Shown piece after piece: positions 34,935-47,387 of a stretch of DNA of 64,000 bases. The DNA is from Coptis chinensis. Lineage: Eukaryota > Streptophyta > Magnoliopsida > Ranunculales > Ranunculaceae. The stretch covers positions 124,001 to 188,000 of the forward strand of contig JADFTS010000058.1 in assembly GCA_015680905.1 (NCBI GenBank), given 5' to 3'. The translations under genes and the position numbers were made by a program. The first letter of the stretch is position 1, and each line of letters begins with the position of its first letter. The notes beneath the pieces are model-generated. The model was not told the origin of the DNA. It ran no database searches and worked only from the letters and a program-made list of their open reading frames with translations.

Positions 34935-35561
34935 TGTTGGAATCTCTTGTGTATTTCTAAATACTAGTGTGTGTGTGTGTGCAAAGTGGAGGAGATGAAC
35001 AAATGATGTTCTCTCCACTTTAGTGCATAGTAGATAGTCCCACATTGGTTATCCACCACATCGGGTAGGGTTCGGACCTGGGCTTGGGCTTACAGTTGTG
35101 GGTAGTGGTTTGACCAATAGCCTAAACTTATTTTGCCTTTTTCTTCAGCAGCAAGTTTCAGTGTTCTATTAGGAGTTGGTCTCTTTCTCCTAACCTCTAT
35201 AAATAGGACTGTGAGTCCATAGAGAAAATAGACTTGATCAGAAACTCAACTCAGAGAAACAGAAACTCAAAACCAGTTCTTTTCTTCTTCTCTTCTTATT
35301 TGTACCGGTTGCCAAAGAGTTATATATTCATTGTTATAGAGGGTAGTCCTGTTTTTAGTGCAAAATCGGGCCATTGTTAACCATTGAATCCTGTGGAGGA
35401 AGACGCCACCGTTGCCTTTCGCACCATTGGGGCTTAAATCTTTCCTTAAGCGACGTTCTAATCCGCTTTGGTTATTCCCAGTTATTGCTGTCCTTGTTTC
35501 TTCATTGCTACTGTTCATTCTGTTCTACTTTAGTTGCTATGTTCATACAACTATTCTAACA
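34935..35561 (+). repeat. 5' LTR of the exon-4 copia element
   Basis: 627 bp. It contains a (TG)n run, CTATAAATAGGACTG (TATA box, about 35,200-35,214) and CAACTATTCTAACA at the end. It shares nearly all blocks with the 3' LTR but has several indels. Confidence 0.93.
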
Positions 35562-37700
35562 ATCTTAAGGAAAGATTTTTGTAGTAGAACAAAGGAGAGT
35601 GCTTTAATATGATAATCAAAAGATAAGTCTTTTACTTTGAGTTATTGTTTGTGTTATTGGATTATGACTTTAGAAATTTTCTAATAATTTCGTTTTTGGT
35701 AGGGAAACCAATTAAAAATTGAATATTTATTGATCTTTTGTGGTTTATCAAACCCTATATGGTTGTAAACCTTTTTCCTACGTTTGCGGGAGTCAAATAT
35801 GAGATTTCTATCAAGAAAAATGTCAAAGTTCGTCTTTTTGACAGCTGCGTCACTCGTTACGGAAACTGCTATAACTTTCAGCTCAGAGCTCGGTTTTGCA
35901 ATCCGCTTTTTGTGTTGGATAGCTGATTCAAAGAGCTTTCCAGTGGTATAAGGCTTGATACCCAATTCTTCATGAGCTGGTTCAGAATTACAGTTCTTTT
36001 GAACTGTTTTTTTCTAGAAGAAGGAAAATATGGTAATCCGATTTTTCAATCGGTTAGGTATCGTATTCTTTCACTCTTTGCAATTCTTCTGGTTTGATTA
36101 TATGGTGATATTCTTGCCTTGAGTTGCATGCTAGTTTTTCTTAGGAGGGAAATCCCTAAGTTTAAACTTCTTTAATAACCTAGTCAACAAATTATACACA
36201 TTTATCACTAAGATATTAATTGGTTTGATTAGAAGTAGTTTGATATTAATTATTTTTCTTTGTACATATGTAGATGTATGTAGATGGTCTAAGAGAGACC
36301 TTAAGATATTTAATATCAATCACACTCAAATCTTGGATAGTAATTATAATGTATTCAATGCATAATTGCTTACCTCTATTGAGTGTACGTGTTGTTAGAC
36401 GATGGTTAAAATTGTACTACTGTGAAAATACATGTTAGATGAAGTAACTTGTAGCTTATATCCAATATAGCATATGTTAAAGTTGTATAGCATGCTAGTT
36501 TTGGATATTAATCATCGTGGATTTGCTTTGAACTTGATGATAGTTTATTGGTAAATTTTTCTAGTTGAAGACATTAATGGGTTGAGCCATTAGATGTTGT
36601 GGTAGTACTTGAGGTCTTGTTGATAGGGTATCCTATCTTGCTTGAGCTCATGTAAAAAGAGGAGGTGAAGTCCTCAGTTGTTTTGCATATTCAGTGGCTA
36701 GATTTGCTTAAATATCGTATACTTTTTGTTGTGAGGGGTACAGTTAAAGTTTACTTTTTCTGAACCTATGATATGATATTAACCATGTTTGGCATGAATG
36801 CATTATTTAACATAGGCATGAAGTTTAACCATGTCATATATTATTAAGTAATGAGCATCGTTGTCTATGAGAGGAAACAATATGAGAAACAATCATATCC
36901 TCCTAAACCTAATTTAGTCAAGGAGATGTAAGGTTATGGATTGTCTTCTTAGACAATATCCTCCAGTGACTATTTTAGATAAGGAGATGTAACCTTTGTG
37001 GATTGTCTTATTAGGCATTATCCTCCTATGACTATGAATAAATAGCCAAGGTGATATACAAGTGCGTGGATTGTCTCTCTATGTAAGTTGGAATGTTGAA
37101 TGATGAAAAAAAGAATGATAATGATATTATCTTGGGTAAAACTTTTTTCATCTAATTCTTCTATTCTTTAAAATTCATTTGAATCACTTGTGGATTTCCT
37201 TTCATATAGATAGCATGAACATAATATGACTATGTTTTATATGATCCATAATCATAGACTTGAGTAAAGTATATTCTTGTCATAAAAGTGCATATTATTG
37301 TTGTTGTTTCTTTTAGTGTTTGTAGCGGTATAATGTGTTTTGCATGAAAGTTTGATTAGGTTGAGTAATCATTGAACTGTGGGGGGTGGTGACCCATATG
37401 CATGACACTGTTTTACCATAGTTCATCTCACAAGATAATTGGAAAGACACTGAACTACAAAGTATGGAAAGGTCTTGGGCCTATCCAAAAAATGTTTCAA
37501 AATGTGGGGGGTATCTTGCCAAGGCTATTGTGAATGAATGTAAAAGAAATATATTTTTTTTTAAAACCTAGAACTATCTAGTAAATGTTCATTGGTAAAA
37601 CTCATAACAGTGATGTTTGTTTTAGTTGTCATGCGTGATAACAATCTTGTAGATACTACACTATTATTGAATGTCTTATATGCTAATTTTATTTGAGGTT
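35562..37700. other. unrecognised 5' interior of the exon-4 copia element
   Basis: Where gag, protease and integrase should lie there is AT-rich sequence without copia motifs. A loose ~70-75 bp repeat (GGAGATGTAA...GGATTGTCTT...ATATCCTCC) occurs about three times at 36,900-37,085. The interior has either decayed past recognition or been replaced. Confidence 0.5.
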
Positions 37701-37939
37701 GTGCTTTCTGAGAAATTGGCATAGAGTGGTTGAATGTTCATAATGAACTACATAAGATAATCCCATTATTTATGCACAAGAAATGTGGAAGACTATCAAT
37801 GAGTATTTCCACCATTCACGGTGATGATGTTTATATGTTTCTTGAGGAAGATTCATTAACCTATAAGGAAGTCGTCTGTCTATGAGAAGTGTCCTTTTTG
37901 AAGGATATAACTCCTCTAAACTGGACTCTTGATTTATTG

Positions 37940-39260
37940 GGAGATCTATAGGTTGATTTGGATCTTCAAGAGAAAACTAAAACGTGATAGTTGTATTGCA
38001 AAATACAATGCTAATAATAATAGCCAAGGGGTTTCAATCAGAGACAAGATTTATACTATTTTGAAACCTTGCTCATATAACTAGAATTTCTTCTACAGAA
38101 TTCTAAAGACTCTAGTTGAGTAGTTGTGCGAAACTACAATACCAAGTAGTACCAGGTGATGAGCTGAAGGTATACAATTTATTTAAATCTTTGTATGAGT
38201 TGATCCAAGCGCCTATAAATGGCATGAGCAATTCAACAACATATTAGTGTCATATGGATGTCAAAGTACCGTTGTTGATAAAAAAAATGTGTACTTTCTT
38301 TAGAGCAAAGCAAGACATATGTGTTAATCTCTCTTTGTTTAGATGATTTAATATCATGATCGCTAGCATTGAGAATGTGTATGAGACGAGAAAAATTCCT
38401 ATTTGAAACACATCATAAAACCGCCATTGAAAATGATAGTTTATTATGTTGTTAAACTCATTTCTCAGAATCGCTATATTCAGTTGTCAAGATGTTGACG
38501 TTTGAATATGGTTGAAGGCCACAGCGTACCTTAAACCAGACCGGCCGGATGGTATAAGGGAATTTCGGGCACTACAGAATTGAATGATTGGTGAATATAT
38601 GAATTAAAACTCATGTTGGTTTCATTATATTGTTATAGCACTTAGTAGAAATATTTTTCATTGAAAAGTATTGGTATTATGATAGTAAGCATGTGTTAAC
38701 ACCTTTTGTGGCAAATATCCATCTTATGAAAAATAATCTCCTTGTGTTTTCTCATACTAAATATGTCAATATCAATGGTAGCCAATTGTACTTGATGGAT
38801 AATGTATGTGAGACATGACATTGCCTACATTAATGGCATACTGAGCTGATAACCCATTGTGTCCTTATAAGGAACTTTGATGTATATTGTCAGATTATCC
38901 AAGTACTATAGCAGAGCCATTGATTATGGACTAATATTTAGTAGATTTCCATCATTGTTAGAAGGGTAATATGTTATAAACTGGATCCAGTAATGTTTAT
39001 GTGTTTACCTTTGGTGGAAATTGAGTGTCTTGGATATCATCCAAGCTAATCGCCTTAGAAAAGGCATGTGATGATGCTGAGTGGGTTAGCAACCTCTTGG
39101 CAAATCTTCTCATTGGCTCTAAACAACCTCCTGATGTGTATATGTTTTGCAACTATCTCATTGCAATAGCTAAGACATGTTATCTTATGTGCAATGGGAA
39201 AAGAATACATGTAAGTTGAGATATAACTTAATCAAGCAGCTGCTAGAGATTATGTTAGGT
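37940..39260 (+). pseudogene. copia RT and RNase H remnants
   Basis: Near 37,960-38,010 the frame reads WIFKRKLKRDSCIAKYNA, the RT start. Near 38,190-38,230 a LKSLYELIQAP phrase corresponds to KSLYGLKQAP. Near 39,040-39,215 IALEKACDDAEWVSNLL and then CNGKRIHV match the copia RNase H end. Stops and frameshifts are frequent, so this Pol is long dead. Confidence 0.75.
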
Positions 39261-39990
39261 TGGACTTAGTTTGGCCACATGTCTAACTGCACCACTTCTT
39301 TGGAGGCAAGTGGTTATACGTCGAGGGGGATGGGACTTTTGCCTTAGATAGAGGGCGACACTGACGGCAACCCCACCTATGTGATTGGAGATCCCATGAA
39401 TTACGTTCAAAGGGAAAAACAAGTCACCTCGTCGCTCTGGTATGCTATTGTCTTTCTTTGAGACGTCCCACCCTATGACTAGATAGCATTTTTTGTATAC
39501 TTAGAATAACTTGAATTGCAATGAGAAAGGATGAGTTATTTTACTCTTATTGGAATCCATAGTCTATTTTTTTATAATGAGATAGTGTATTTTAACTGCA
39601 ATGTACACTTGATGGATATCCACCTACGTGAATGTAGAACTGGGTCGGTTCTTATGAGTATTCTCATGCAAGTACTCTAGAGCATTCATGGAACACAGGT
39701 AGCGCAAGGGCCAAAAAGCGCAACACCGCAGAACAGGCATATAATGAAAGAGCAATGTGGGTGCATGTCCTCTATTTTACTACAAGGGAATGTTGGTTCA
39801 AAGATTTTTTAATCCACCACTTTCACGTATTATAAGACATGTTACCCTATGACTGGTTCAAGCCCGTAAAGCACCAGTATCTTATGCATTGTTTTTTCGA
39901 TTCTCTCTGGCATTTCGTTAACCTATTTCTTTTGTAATATCCTATTCCAAAATAGTGGGAAACTATTAGTATTTTGAAATAGTGGGGGAT

Positions 39991-40600
39991 TGTTGTAATC
40001 TCGTGTATTTCTAAATACTAGTGTGTGTGTGTGTATGTGTGCAAAGTGGAGGAGATGAACAAATGGTGTTCTCTCCACTTTAGTGCATAGTAGATAGTCC
40101 CACATTGGTTATCCACCACATCGGGTAGGGTTCGGGCCTAGGCTTACTGTTGTGGGTAGTGGTTTGACCAATAGCCTAAACTTGTTTTGCCTTTTTCTTG
40201 AGTAGCAAGTTTCAATGTTCTATTAGGAGTTGATCTCTCTTTCTCCTAACCTCTATAAATAGGACTGTGAGTCCATAGAGAAAATAGACTTGATCAGAAA
40301 CTCAAAACCGTTCTTTTCTTCTTCTTCTTTTGTCGGCAGAGAGAGAGAGTTATATTGTCGTTTCTAGGGGGGTAGTCCGTTTCTAGTGCAAAGTCGCCAT
40401 CGTTAACCATTGAATCCTGTGGAGAAAGACGCCACCGTTGCCTTTCGCACGCACCATTGGAAGGGCTTAAATCTTTCCTAAGGGCGACGACCTAATCCGC
40501 GCCTTGGTTATTCCCAGTTATTGCTGTCCTTGTTTCTTCATTGCTACTGTTCCTTTTCTAGTTCTACTTTAGTTGCTGTGTTCATACAACTATTCTAACA
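39991..40600 (+). repeat. 3' LTR of the exon-4 copia element
   Basis: 610 bp, beginning TGTTGTAATCTCGTG. It is preceded by the purine run and followed by the second GCATC. Confidence 0.93.
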
Positions 40601-41243
40601 GCATCCACGTCCAGTATACCATTCACGATTTCAAATCTCTGCAAATAAATACATAATCGATATTATAAAGATGATTTAGGACAAAAAAAAAAACAACCAA
40701 AAGCCTGTCCCCTTCCCTGCACACATTCTCATCCGTGTGACCGTGTTGCAACTGATACGATATTGGGAAGATTTCCAAGATCCCTAATATTACATAGTTG
40801 GGGATTCACGTCAGGTTGCATCAGGTGGAGGATGGAGGAGGACACATAACTACAGGTTTCACCAGGTCGGATTGGGTTAGATAACATTTGTGAGGGGAAG
40901 GCCAGAAGGATAAGTTGACGTTCTTGGTCCCGGCTAGCAGGTGTTCCCCATCTTTGCAATAGCCAAGCAGGCCCCATGTAACCAGCATGGGGAGCCTGCA
41001 TGACAAGAGCAGGCAGCACCACTTTCTCGCAGAATAAAAGGTCAAGAAGCAAAAATTATTATTGCAAAGATGTTATTAAGCCTAGTTTCAAGGGCAAGAA
41101 TCTACATCAATTACTTATAAAGCTAACCATGACTATTTCCCTTCTTCACTGCATACCTTCCGATATAGATATTGAACTAGGCTTTCATCTTCTGCTTCAT
41201 GTATTCCTGCTGCTCTTGCTTTGCGAACCTTATCATGTTTTTT

Positions 41244-43096
41244 CTGAAAATATATTCACTTAAATGAAAAGAGTATAAACCTTCAAAAAACTGAAACAAT
41301 GGACAGACATAAACTAAACCTTAAGCACCATAGCATGAACCAGAAGTGTGAGTGGGTGCGTCTAACCTGAGAAGCTCTCACTTTCGAAGCGGCATACACA
41401 ATACTAATACAAGATTTTTCGTTCCTCAATGTACTTAAAAACTACACTAAACGAAAGATGCCGTTAATGTGGTAATAATTTTGCCAACACTTCGTAGACC
41501 ACAAGTAAAACAGAAGGTTTGGGGTTGAATTGGCATTAGTATAATCCACAAGTTGCTTTTTGTCCAAGCAAAATCTAGAAGCTCTAGATTTTAAAGACAG
41601 AGCAAAAACTTTAGATTCTTTTCACCAGACTTTCTACTTCCATGTTCTCATAGCCACTTGAAACCCCATTTTCATCAAAGAAATTTGAGTTGGTTTAAGC
41701 TTGAGAAAATGGATTAATCCTTCTAGGTTATAGCAACCAAAAAAAAAGTATAACATTAAAATTCACTTATTCAACAAAAAATTGATTGATAAGAAACCAA
41801 AGTAAATCTTCAGAGTGGAGTGTTTCTTTGAGGTCTATCCTAGCAGCAGTATAGAAGAAGAAGACAAGAGGCAAAACAATCACAAAGCGCAGACTTGGTT
41901 ATCCAGAATGCAACTTCACTTTGACAAGAGGATATTTTCTAGGCAAGTTCCAAACTCTTGACAGTTTGGGTGCTAAAAAATAAACATGGAAGTGGCATTA
42001 CAAGTGGTTGTATGTTTATGCAATATTAGTTCAAATTGAAAGGAATCTAAATATGCAAGGAAATTTGGTCGATCACATATGTACGAATTACATTTTAATT
42101 TCAATAGCCTATGTAAAACCACTAACAAATAAGGAAACATGAAAAAAAAAAACATATATATCTCATATTTCATAACATTTTCAAAATTCAAAGTAAGGCT
42201 CAAGCTCATTACCAATTACATACACTAACCCTCATAAGCAAAGTATGACCATCATAAGTACACAACTCATAAAACTCGACGTCTATGTTTTTACTGACAT
42301 TTTACTTTTTACCCCAATATATATTACATATTCACATTGTTTATTTCCTCAGGGTGAGACAACGATACATCTTGTTGAAAGGAACATAGGCACAGCTTAA
42401 TTGTACCTGGGTCTAAACAAGAGTTTTCAAACTAAATTATTTAAATGAACAAGAAATTTTTTATCGATAAAAGGTTAGTAAGTGAGATGACCAAAAGGTT
42501 CATTAAATAAACCCTAGGTCCATCAGTAAGACACTAAATGAAAAAAAAAAAAAAAAAAAAAAAAAAATTCCCCTTGTGCCCAAGTACAACCCACAAAAAG
42601 AAAACAACCAAAGCAAAAAGCCCCTAACTCCCAAGGAGAGAGCCAGAGACCCTTCAGTCTCACACTCTCACAAGATAAGCAGTTATACAGTCGTCCCTTG
42701 ACCTCCTCATTCCCACCCTCATCTGTGATAAGTCAATTAGCTCTCCGTCTTTTCATTCCCACCCTCATACTAAAGCCTCGAATCTACACTCAACACGAAC
42801 CCACCTTCACGTCTTCCACCCTCCGATTTTCTATAGTGTGAATCATAGCCCTGATTTTAGCTCAATTAGCACCCAATCATAGAGCAACTTGCATTATTCT
42901 CAAAATTTCCAGCCAGAAAAGAGTAGACATTTCACTTATTGTTTCGCACTAATTTTTTTTTTCCTCTTGGTCAAATATGGTTCAAAATTCTGACATTGGA
43001 ATAGATACCTAAAACCTCGGCAGGTATCAGGATAATTCTACGTTTCAACTGCCTTCAGGGTTGTCCTTAATAAAGCAACTGAATGTGCCTGAATTT
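41244..43096. other. intron 2 of NAP1-like copy A (part)
   Basis: It is similar in places to copy B intron sequence at 52,442-53,780, for example GAAGTGTGAGTGGGTGCGTCTAA and GGTTTGGGGTTGAA. It holds a run of 27 A residues at 42,541-42,567. No gene seen. Confidence 0.6.
42541..42567. repeat. A27 homopolymer
   Basis: 27 consecutive A residues. It could be the tail of a retroposed sequence, but no target duplication or body was found. Confidence 0.9.
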
Positions 43097-43101
43097 GATT
43101 C

Positions 43102-43304
43102 AAATAGAAACCCTAGATTTATGAATGAAATTGTATTATGATTAGTTAGTTTGTTTCATTATTACAAAGAAGTATTTATATACATGGTTACATTGTAGGT
43201 ATTGTAACTGATTCTGTTACATACAGCTGTCAGTTGGTTACAATGGAAGCTTCTTATGCTTGTCTTGACTTCCTTCTTTGACTTCTGATAGAGAATCACT
43301 AATA
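43102..43304 (-). repeat. 3' LTR of the young copia element
   Basis: 203 bp; one substitution from the 5' LTR. Confidence 0.95.
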
Positions 43305-45315
43305 CCCCCTTCAAGCTAAAGGGAGAGGATTGGACTGACAGCTTGGAGATGAGCAGCTTGAACCTTGGAGCAGATAATCCCTTTGTCAGAACATCAGCAA
43401 GTTGGTCCTTGGAACAGAGATATTGAACATCTAAAAAGTTATTTGTAACTAGTTCTATGACATAATGGTAGTCAATTTCCACATGCTTTGTCCTTGCATG
43501 AAAAACAGGGTTATTGGCTAGAGATATTGCACTTATATTGTCACAGTGAATCACAGGACACCTTGGAAGAGAAATTTGCATATCTTTAAATAACACACAT
43601 AACCAGTAAAGTTCTGAAGCAGTATGTGCCAAAGCCCTGTATTCAGCTTCTGTGGAGCTTCTAGCTATAGTGTGTTGCTTCTTAGCAGACCAAGAGATAG
43701 GGCTTGATCTTAAGAAAATGCAATAGCCTGTAATGGATCTTCTATCCGACACCCAGCTCAATCAGCATCAATAAATGCATTTAAATGTAAAGAACCTTTA
43801 GTAAACCATAATCCATGAGTAATAATACCTTTTAGATATCTCAAGATTCTTTTAACTGTACTCATATGAGGTTCTCTTGGATTATGCATAAACTGGCAAA
43901 CTAAGTTTACTGCAAAGGATATGTCGATCTGGTCTTGTCCAAGTCAGATATTGTAGACTTCCTACAACTGACCTGTATTCAGTGGGATCAACAAGCTTTT
44001 CACCAGTATGATTATCAAGTCTGTAGGTAGTTGACACTAGAGTAGTGCAGGGTTTGGCTTCTAACATCTTTGCTCTTGTAAGTAGATCATGAATATACTT
44101 TGTCTGAGACAAAAACAGACCTCTGGAGCTTCTTTGAACTTCAAGACCCAAAAAAAAATTGTACAGAACCAAGATCCTTGATAGGGAAAGCTGAACTCAA
44201 TTGATGTATAACTTCTTGATATTTGACAGAATTATTCACAGTAATCAAAATATCATCCACATAGACTAATAAGTAAATCATTGACTTGACTTCCTTCTTA
44301 ATGAAAAGAGAGTGATCTGCTTCAGAAGTGACAAAACCTAGAGAGAGTAGAACTTGATAGAGTTCTTCATACCAAGCACGAGGGGCTTGTTTAAGTCCAT
44401 AAAGGGATTTCAGTAGCTTGCACACATAAGTTGGTTTGAGAGGATCAACAAAACCTTGAGGTTGAGACATAAAAACTTCCTCTTTCAGATGCCCATGAAG
44501 AAAAGCATTTGACACATCTAATTGTCTAATATCCCAATCGAGTTCATTGCTAAAAGAGAGAATAACTTTGATTCAGAAAGGGCTTAGCAACAGTGGCTGA
44601 ATGTTTCTTGATAGTCAAACCCACTTCTCTGATGAAAACCTTTTGCAACAAATCTTGCTTTAAGTTTGTCCAGTGAGCCATTTGACTTTTGTTTAATCCT
44701 AAACACCCATTTATGTCCCAATACATTCTGTTTTGGATCAGGTGGAACAAGACTCCAAGTTTTGTTTTTCATAAGAGCATTGTACTCAGTAACCATAGCT
44801 GATCTCCAGTTAGGATCTTTATAAGCTTGGGAAAAACATGTAGGTGTTGTAGGTAGAGCTGACAAAGAGAAATGTAAAGCATATGAAATGGGATGTTTAG
44901 TAGTTAAAAGGACTTTAGGTTTGAAAATTCCATGTTTGGATCTTGTAGTCATAGAATGAGTAGGATTTGAGTCAGTAATTCTTGAAGAAGTGGGAGAAAT
45001 GATAGGTGAGGGTGATGTATCAATGGTAGATGAATAAAAAATAGAATTAGGTATAGATTGATTTTCAGGAGAGATGGATTGTTCTGAAGTGTCAGAGTAA
45101 GTACAGAAATCAGAAATAAGAAAAGAAGTAATTGAATTTGAAACAGTTGAAGTTTTAAAGGGAAACTCTAGTTCATTGAAAACCACATGTCTGGAGATGT
45201 AAATTCTTCCAGTGGAATTATCAAGACACTTGTAACCTTTGTGTTGTAGGCTGTAACCAATAAAAATGCATGGTTTGGACCTTATTTCAAGTTTGTGAGA
45301 GGTATATGGTTTCAA
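43162..45315 (-). pseudogene. copia RT and RNase H, near-intact
   Basis: 45,315-44,584 carries the linker and RT start (SLVPPDPKQNVLGHKWVFRI). 44,515-44,141 has KSLYGLKQAPRAWYEELY and the catalytic YVDDILI. 44,172-43,882 continues into PTEYRSVVGSLQYLTWTRPD. 43,761-43,290 has RSSTEAEYRALA, HCDNISAISLANNPVFHART and KDQLADVLTKGL, the RNase H end. There are short frame changes near 44,570, 44,150 and 43,780. Confidence 0.9.
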
Positions 45316-45328
45316 CCAGGGAAAACAT

Positions 45329-46592
45329 CTACAGCCAAAGGCTTTGAGGGTTGAGTAATTTGGGGGGTGTATGAAAGAGTTTTTGCCATGGAGAGATATG
45401 GTTCAAAGAACGAGATGGCAATCTGTTTATTAAGTAAACTGAAGTACAGAAAATATCCACCCAGAAGTGAGGAGGAACATGAGATTGGGAAATCAAGGTT
45501 CTGGCCATATCTAGGATGTGTCTATGTTTTCTTTCCACTACACCATTTTGTTTTGGTGTATGTGGACAAGAAAATTGATGTTTAATGCCATGAGATGCTA
45601 GAAATCCTTCAAAATTGGTATTGGTAAATTCCCCACCAGCATCAGTTCTAATGCATTTTATTTTGAAGTTTAAGAAATTTTCAATGAATGTTTTGAATAA
45701 CTGAAATGTAGAATCAAAATCAGATTTCAAAACCAATGGAAAAATCCAGCAATATCTAGAAAAATCATCTACTATGCTTGCATAGAATCTCATACCATTT
45801 ATTGAGAGAATAGGAGAAGGACCCCATAGGTCAATATGCAACAATTGCAAAGGAGAAGTAGATTTACATGTAGAAAGTTTGAAAGATAGTTTTCTACTTT
45901 TTCCTAAAGCACAAGCATTACAAAAGGGTAAAATGGAAGATCCTTGAACATCAAAACTTTTATCTCTGATAAGGTTGGTAAGAACAGCAGAAGCAGGATG
46001 GTCTAATCTCAAATGCCAAATTGAAGCTGGTGCTTTGGTAGAAACAAAAGTAGTAGGATGTTGATGATGAAGATGCATGGGATATAAGCCATTATCAGTT
46101 GGGCCTTGGAAAAGAGTCTTCCCCAATGCAATGTCCTTGACATAAAGTGCATTAGGGGTAAAAATCAGCACACAATGATTATCAGTAACAAATTTGTTAA
46201 CACTTAACAAATTGTTGATTGAAACCTTGTTGTTGTTGTTGTTGTTGATTGAAATCACCATAGACAGAGTTGATTCCATGAAATTGATGATTACAACTTT
46301 GACCTGTATTGATTCCATAAGCTTGATGATTGAATCCATAAGTTTGTCGATTTACTCCTTGAACTGGATTACTTCCAAGAAACTGATTCATTTCTTGATT
46401 TGGAGTGATTGAAGAAGTTAATGGAATCGAAGCAATGTTTTGCTGATTCGCAGCTGGAATTTGAGCAACAGCTGGAATTTGATCTTCAGAAATTGTTGAA
46501 TTGACATGATTTACTGGATTTAGATATTTAGTAATCAGATTTGTATTTGTATTGTTGTTTGAAGGCTGAGAATTCTGATTTGTTCTTGCCAT
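45329..46592 (-). pseudogene. gag start joined to pre-integrase/integrase (internal deletion)
   Basis: The frame from 46,592 (MARTNQNSQPSNNN) is the Asn/Gln-rich Gag N-terminus and runs to a poly-Gln tract and FNQQFVKC near 46,200. Within a few bases sequence resumes in another frame with NLLSVNKFVTDNHCVLIFT, the pre-integrase region, then HLRLDHPA (zinc site), LLHIDLWGP and IRTDAGGEFTN (catalytic Asp region), and WVDIFCTSVYLINRLPS. The Gag core, zinc knuckle and protease are therefore missing, so the element could move only with proteins supplied by relatives. Confidence 0.88.
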
Positions 46593-46661
46593 TGAGAACT
46601 AATCTTTGAATTTGAAGAAAGTAAGATGGAGCTCAAATGAGCTTTAATAGTTCTGATACCA

Positions 46662-46864
46662 AAATAGAAACCCTAGATTTATGAATGAAATTGTATTATG
46701 ATTAGTTAGTTTGTTTCATTATTACAAAGAAGTATTTATATACATGATTACATTGTAGGTATTGTAACTGATTCTGTTACATACAGCTGTCAGTTGGTTA
46801 CAATGGAAGCTTCTTATGCTTGTCTTGACTTCCTTCTTTGACTTCTGATAGAGAATCACTAATA
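46662..46864 (-). repeat. 5' LTR of the young copia element
   Basis: 203 bp; followed on - by the primer-binding site at 46,650-46,661. Confidence 0.95.
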
Positions 46865-46893
46865 GATTCCTCATGGTAGTTTATCATGACAAG

Positions 46894-47379
46894 TAGGGGT
46901 GTCAAAATGGCCCTCAAACCCTTATGGGCCCAAAAGCCCTCAAAATGAGGCCCACACATTATTATGGTTAACCCTCCAAGCCTTTGAGGGGGGGTGCGGC
47001 CTAGACTTTGAAACTTAAGCCTCCCTTAAGCCCGCCCCTCATTAGGCCCTCAACATTTATTACATATATTTTAATAAAAAATTTACAATATATTTCATTT
47101 TAACATTAATATGCTAAAAATTACTTAAAAACGTTTATCTATTAAGTTTGTCAACCTTATAATTTCATTATAATATTTTATGAAATGAATTTAATTGATC
47201 TTAATTGACTAATACAACTTTAAGAATCAGGTTTAATTGTGAATGCATTCGATTTTATCATTTTTAACTAATGATTAAATCAAATGGTAGTTTATCATTT
47301 GACAAAGCCCGCCCCAAAGCATGAGGGCTTCATTGTTTGAGGGCCGGGCCAGCCCGGCCCGGCCCATTTGACACCACTA
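46894..47379. mobile_element. 486-bp hAT-type MITE (TSD ATGACAAG)
   Basis: The ends TAGGGGTGTCAAAATGG and CCATTTGACACCACTA are inverted repeats. ATGACAAG lies at 46,886-46,893 and 47,380-47,387. An 8-bp duplication and TAGGGGTGTCAAA ends are typical of plant hAT MITEs. The interior has more inverted structure (GGGCC-rich ends) and no coding sequence. Confidence 0.95.
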
Positions 47380-47387
47380 ATGACAAG

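Larger units (their letters stand above)
34935..40600 (+). mobile_element. Ty1/copia element inserted in exon 4 of NAP1-like copy A (TSD GCATC)
   Basis: LTRs at 34,935-35,561 and 39,991-40,600 begin TGTTGKAATCTC and end CTATTCTAACA. GCATC occurs at 34,930-34,934 and 40,601-40,605. A polypurine stretch AATAGTGGGGGAT precedes the right LTR, so the element is on +. Internal sequence is 4.4 kb and badly decayed. Only RT and RNase H phrases are recognisable. No standard initiator-Met primer-binding site follows the left LTR. Confidence 0.93.
43102..46864 (-). mobile_element. Young, internally deleted Ty1/copia element in intron of copy A (TSD GATTC)
   Basis: LTRs of exactly 203 bp (43,102-43,304 and 46,662-46,864) differ at one position (G/A near 43,187). 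GATTC lies at 43,097-43,101 and 46,865-46,869. On - the primer site after the 5' LTR is TGGTATCAGAAC and the polypurine tract before the 3' LTR is TTGAAGGGGG. The LTR ends read TATTAG...TCTATTT rather than TG...CA. Integrase and RT are well preserved, but most of gag and the protease are missing. Short LTRs and the Pol phrases fit an Ale-like copia group (tentative). Confidence 0.95.

Noticed and set aside
40729..41052. Open frame reading VMQAPHAGYMGP in copy A and its partner at 51,775-52,071
   Set aside because: Present in both copies only because the gene was duplicated. NAP1 homology joins exon 3 directly to exon 4 in phase 0 (YRK then RFEIVNG), so this lies in an intron; its frame also differs between copies.
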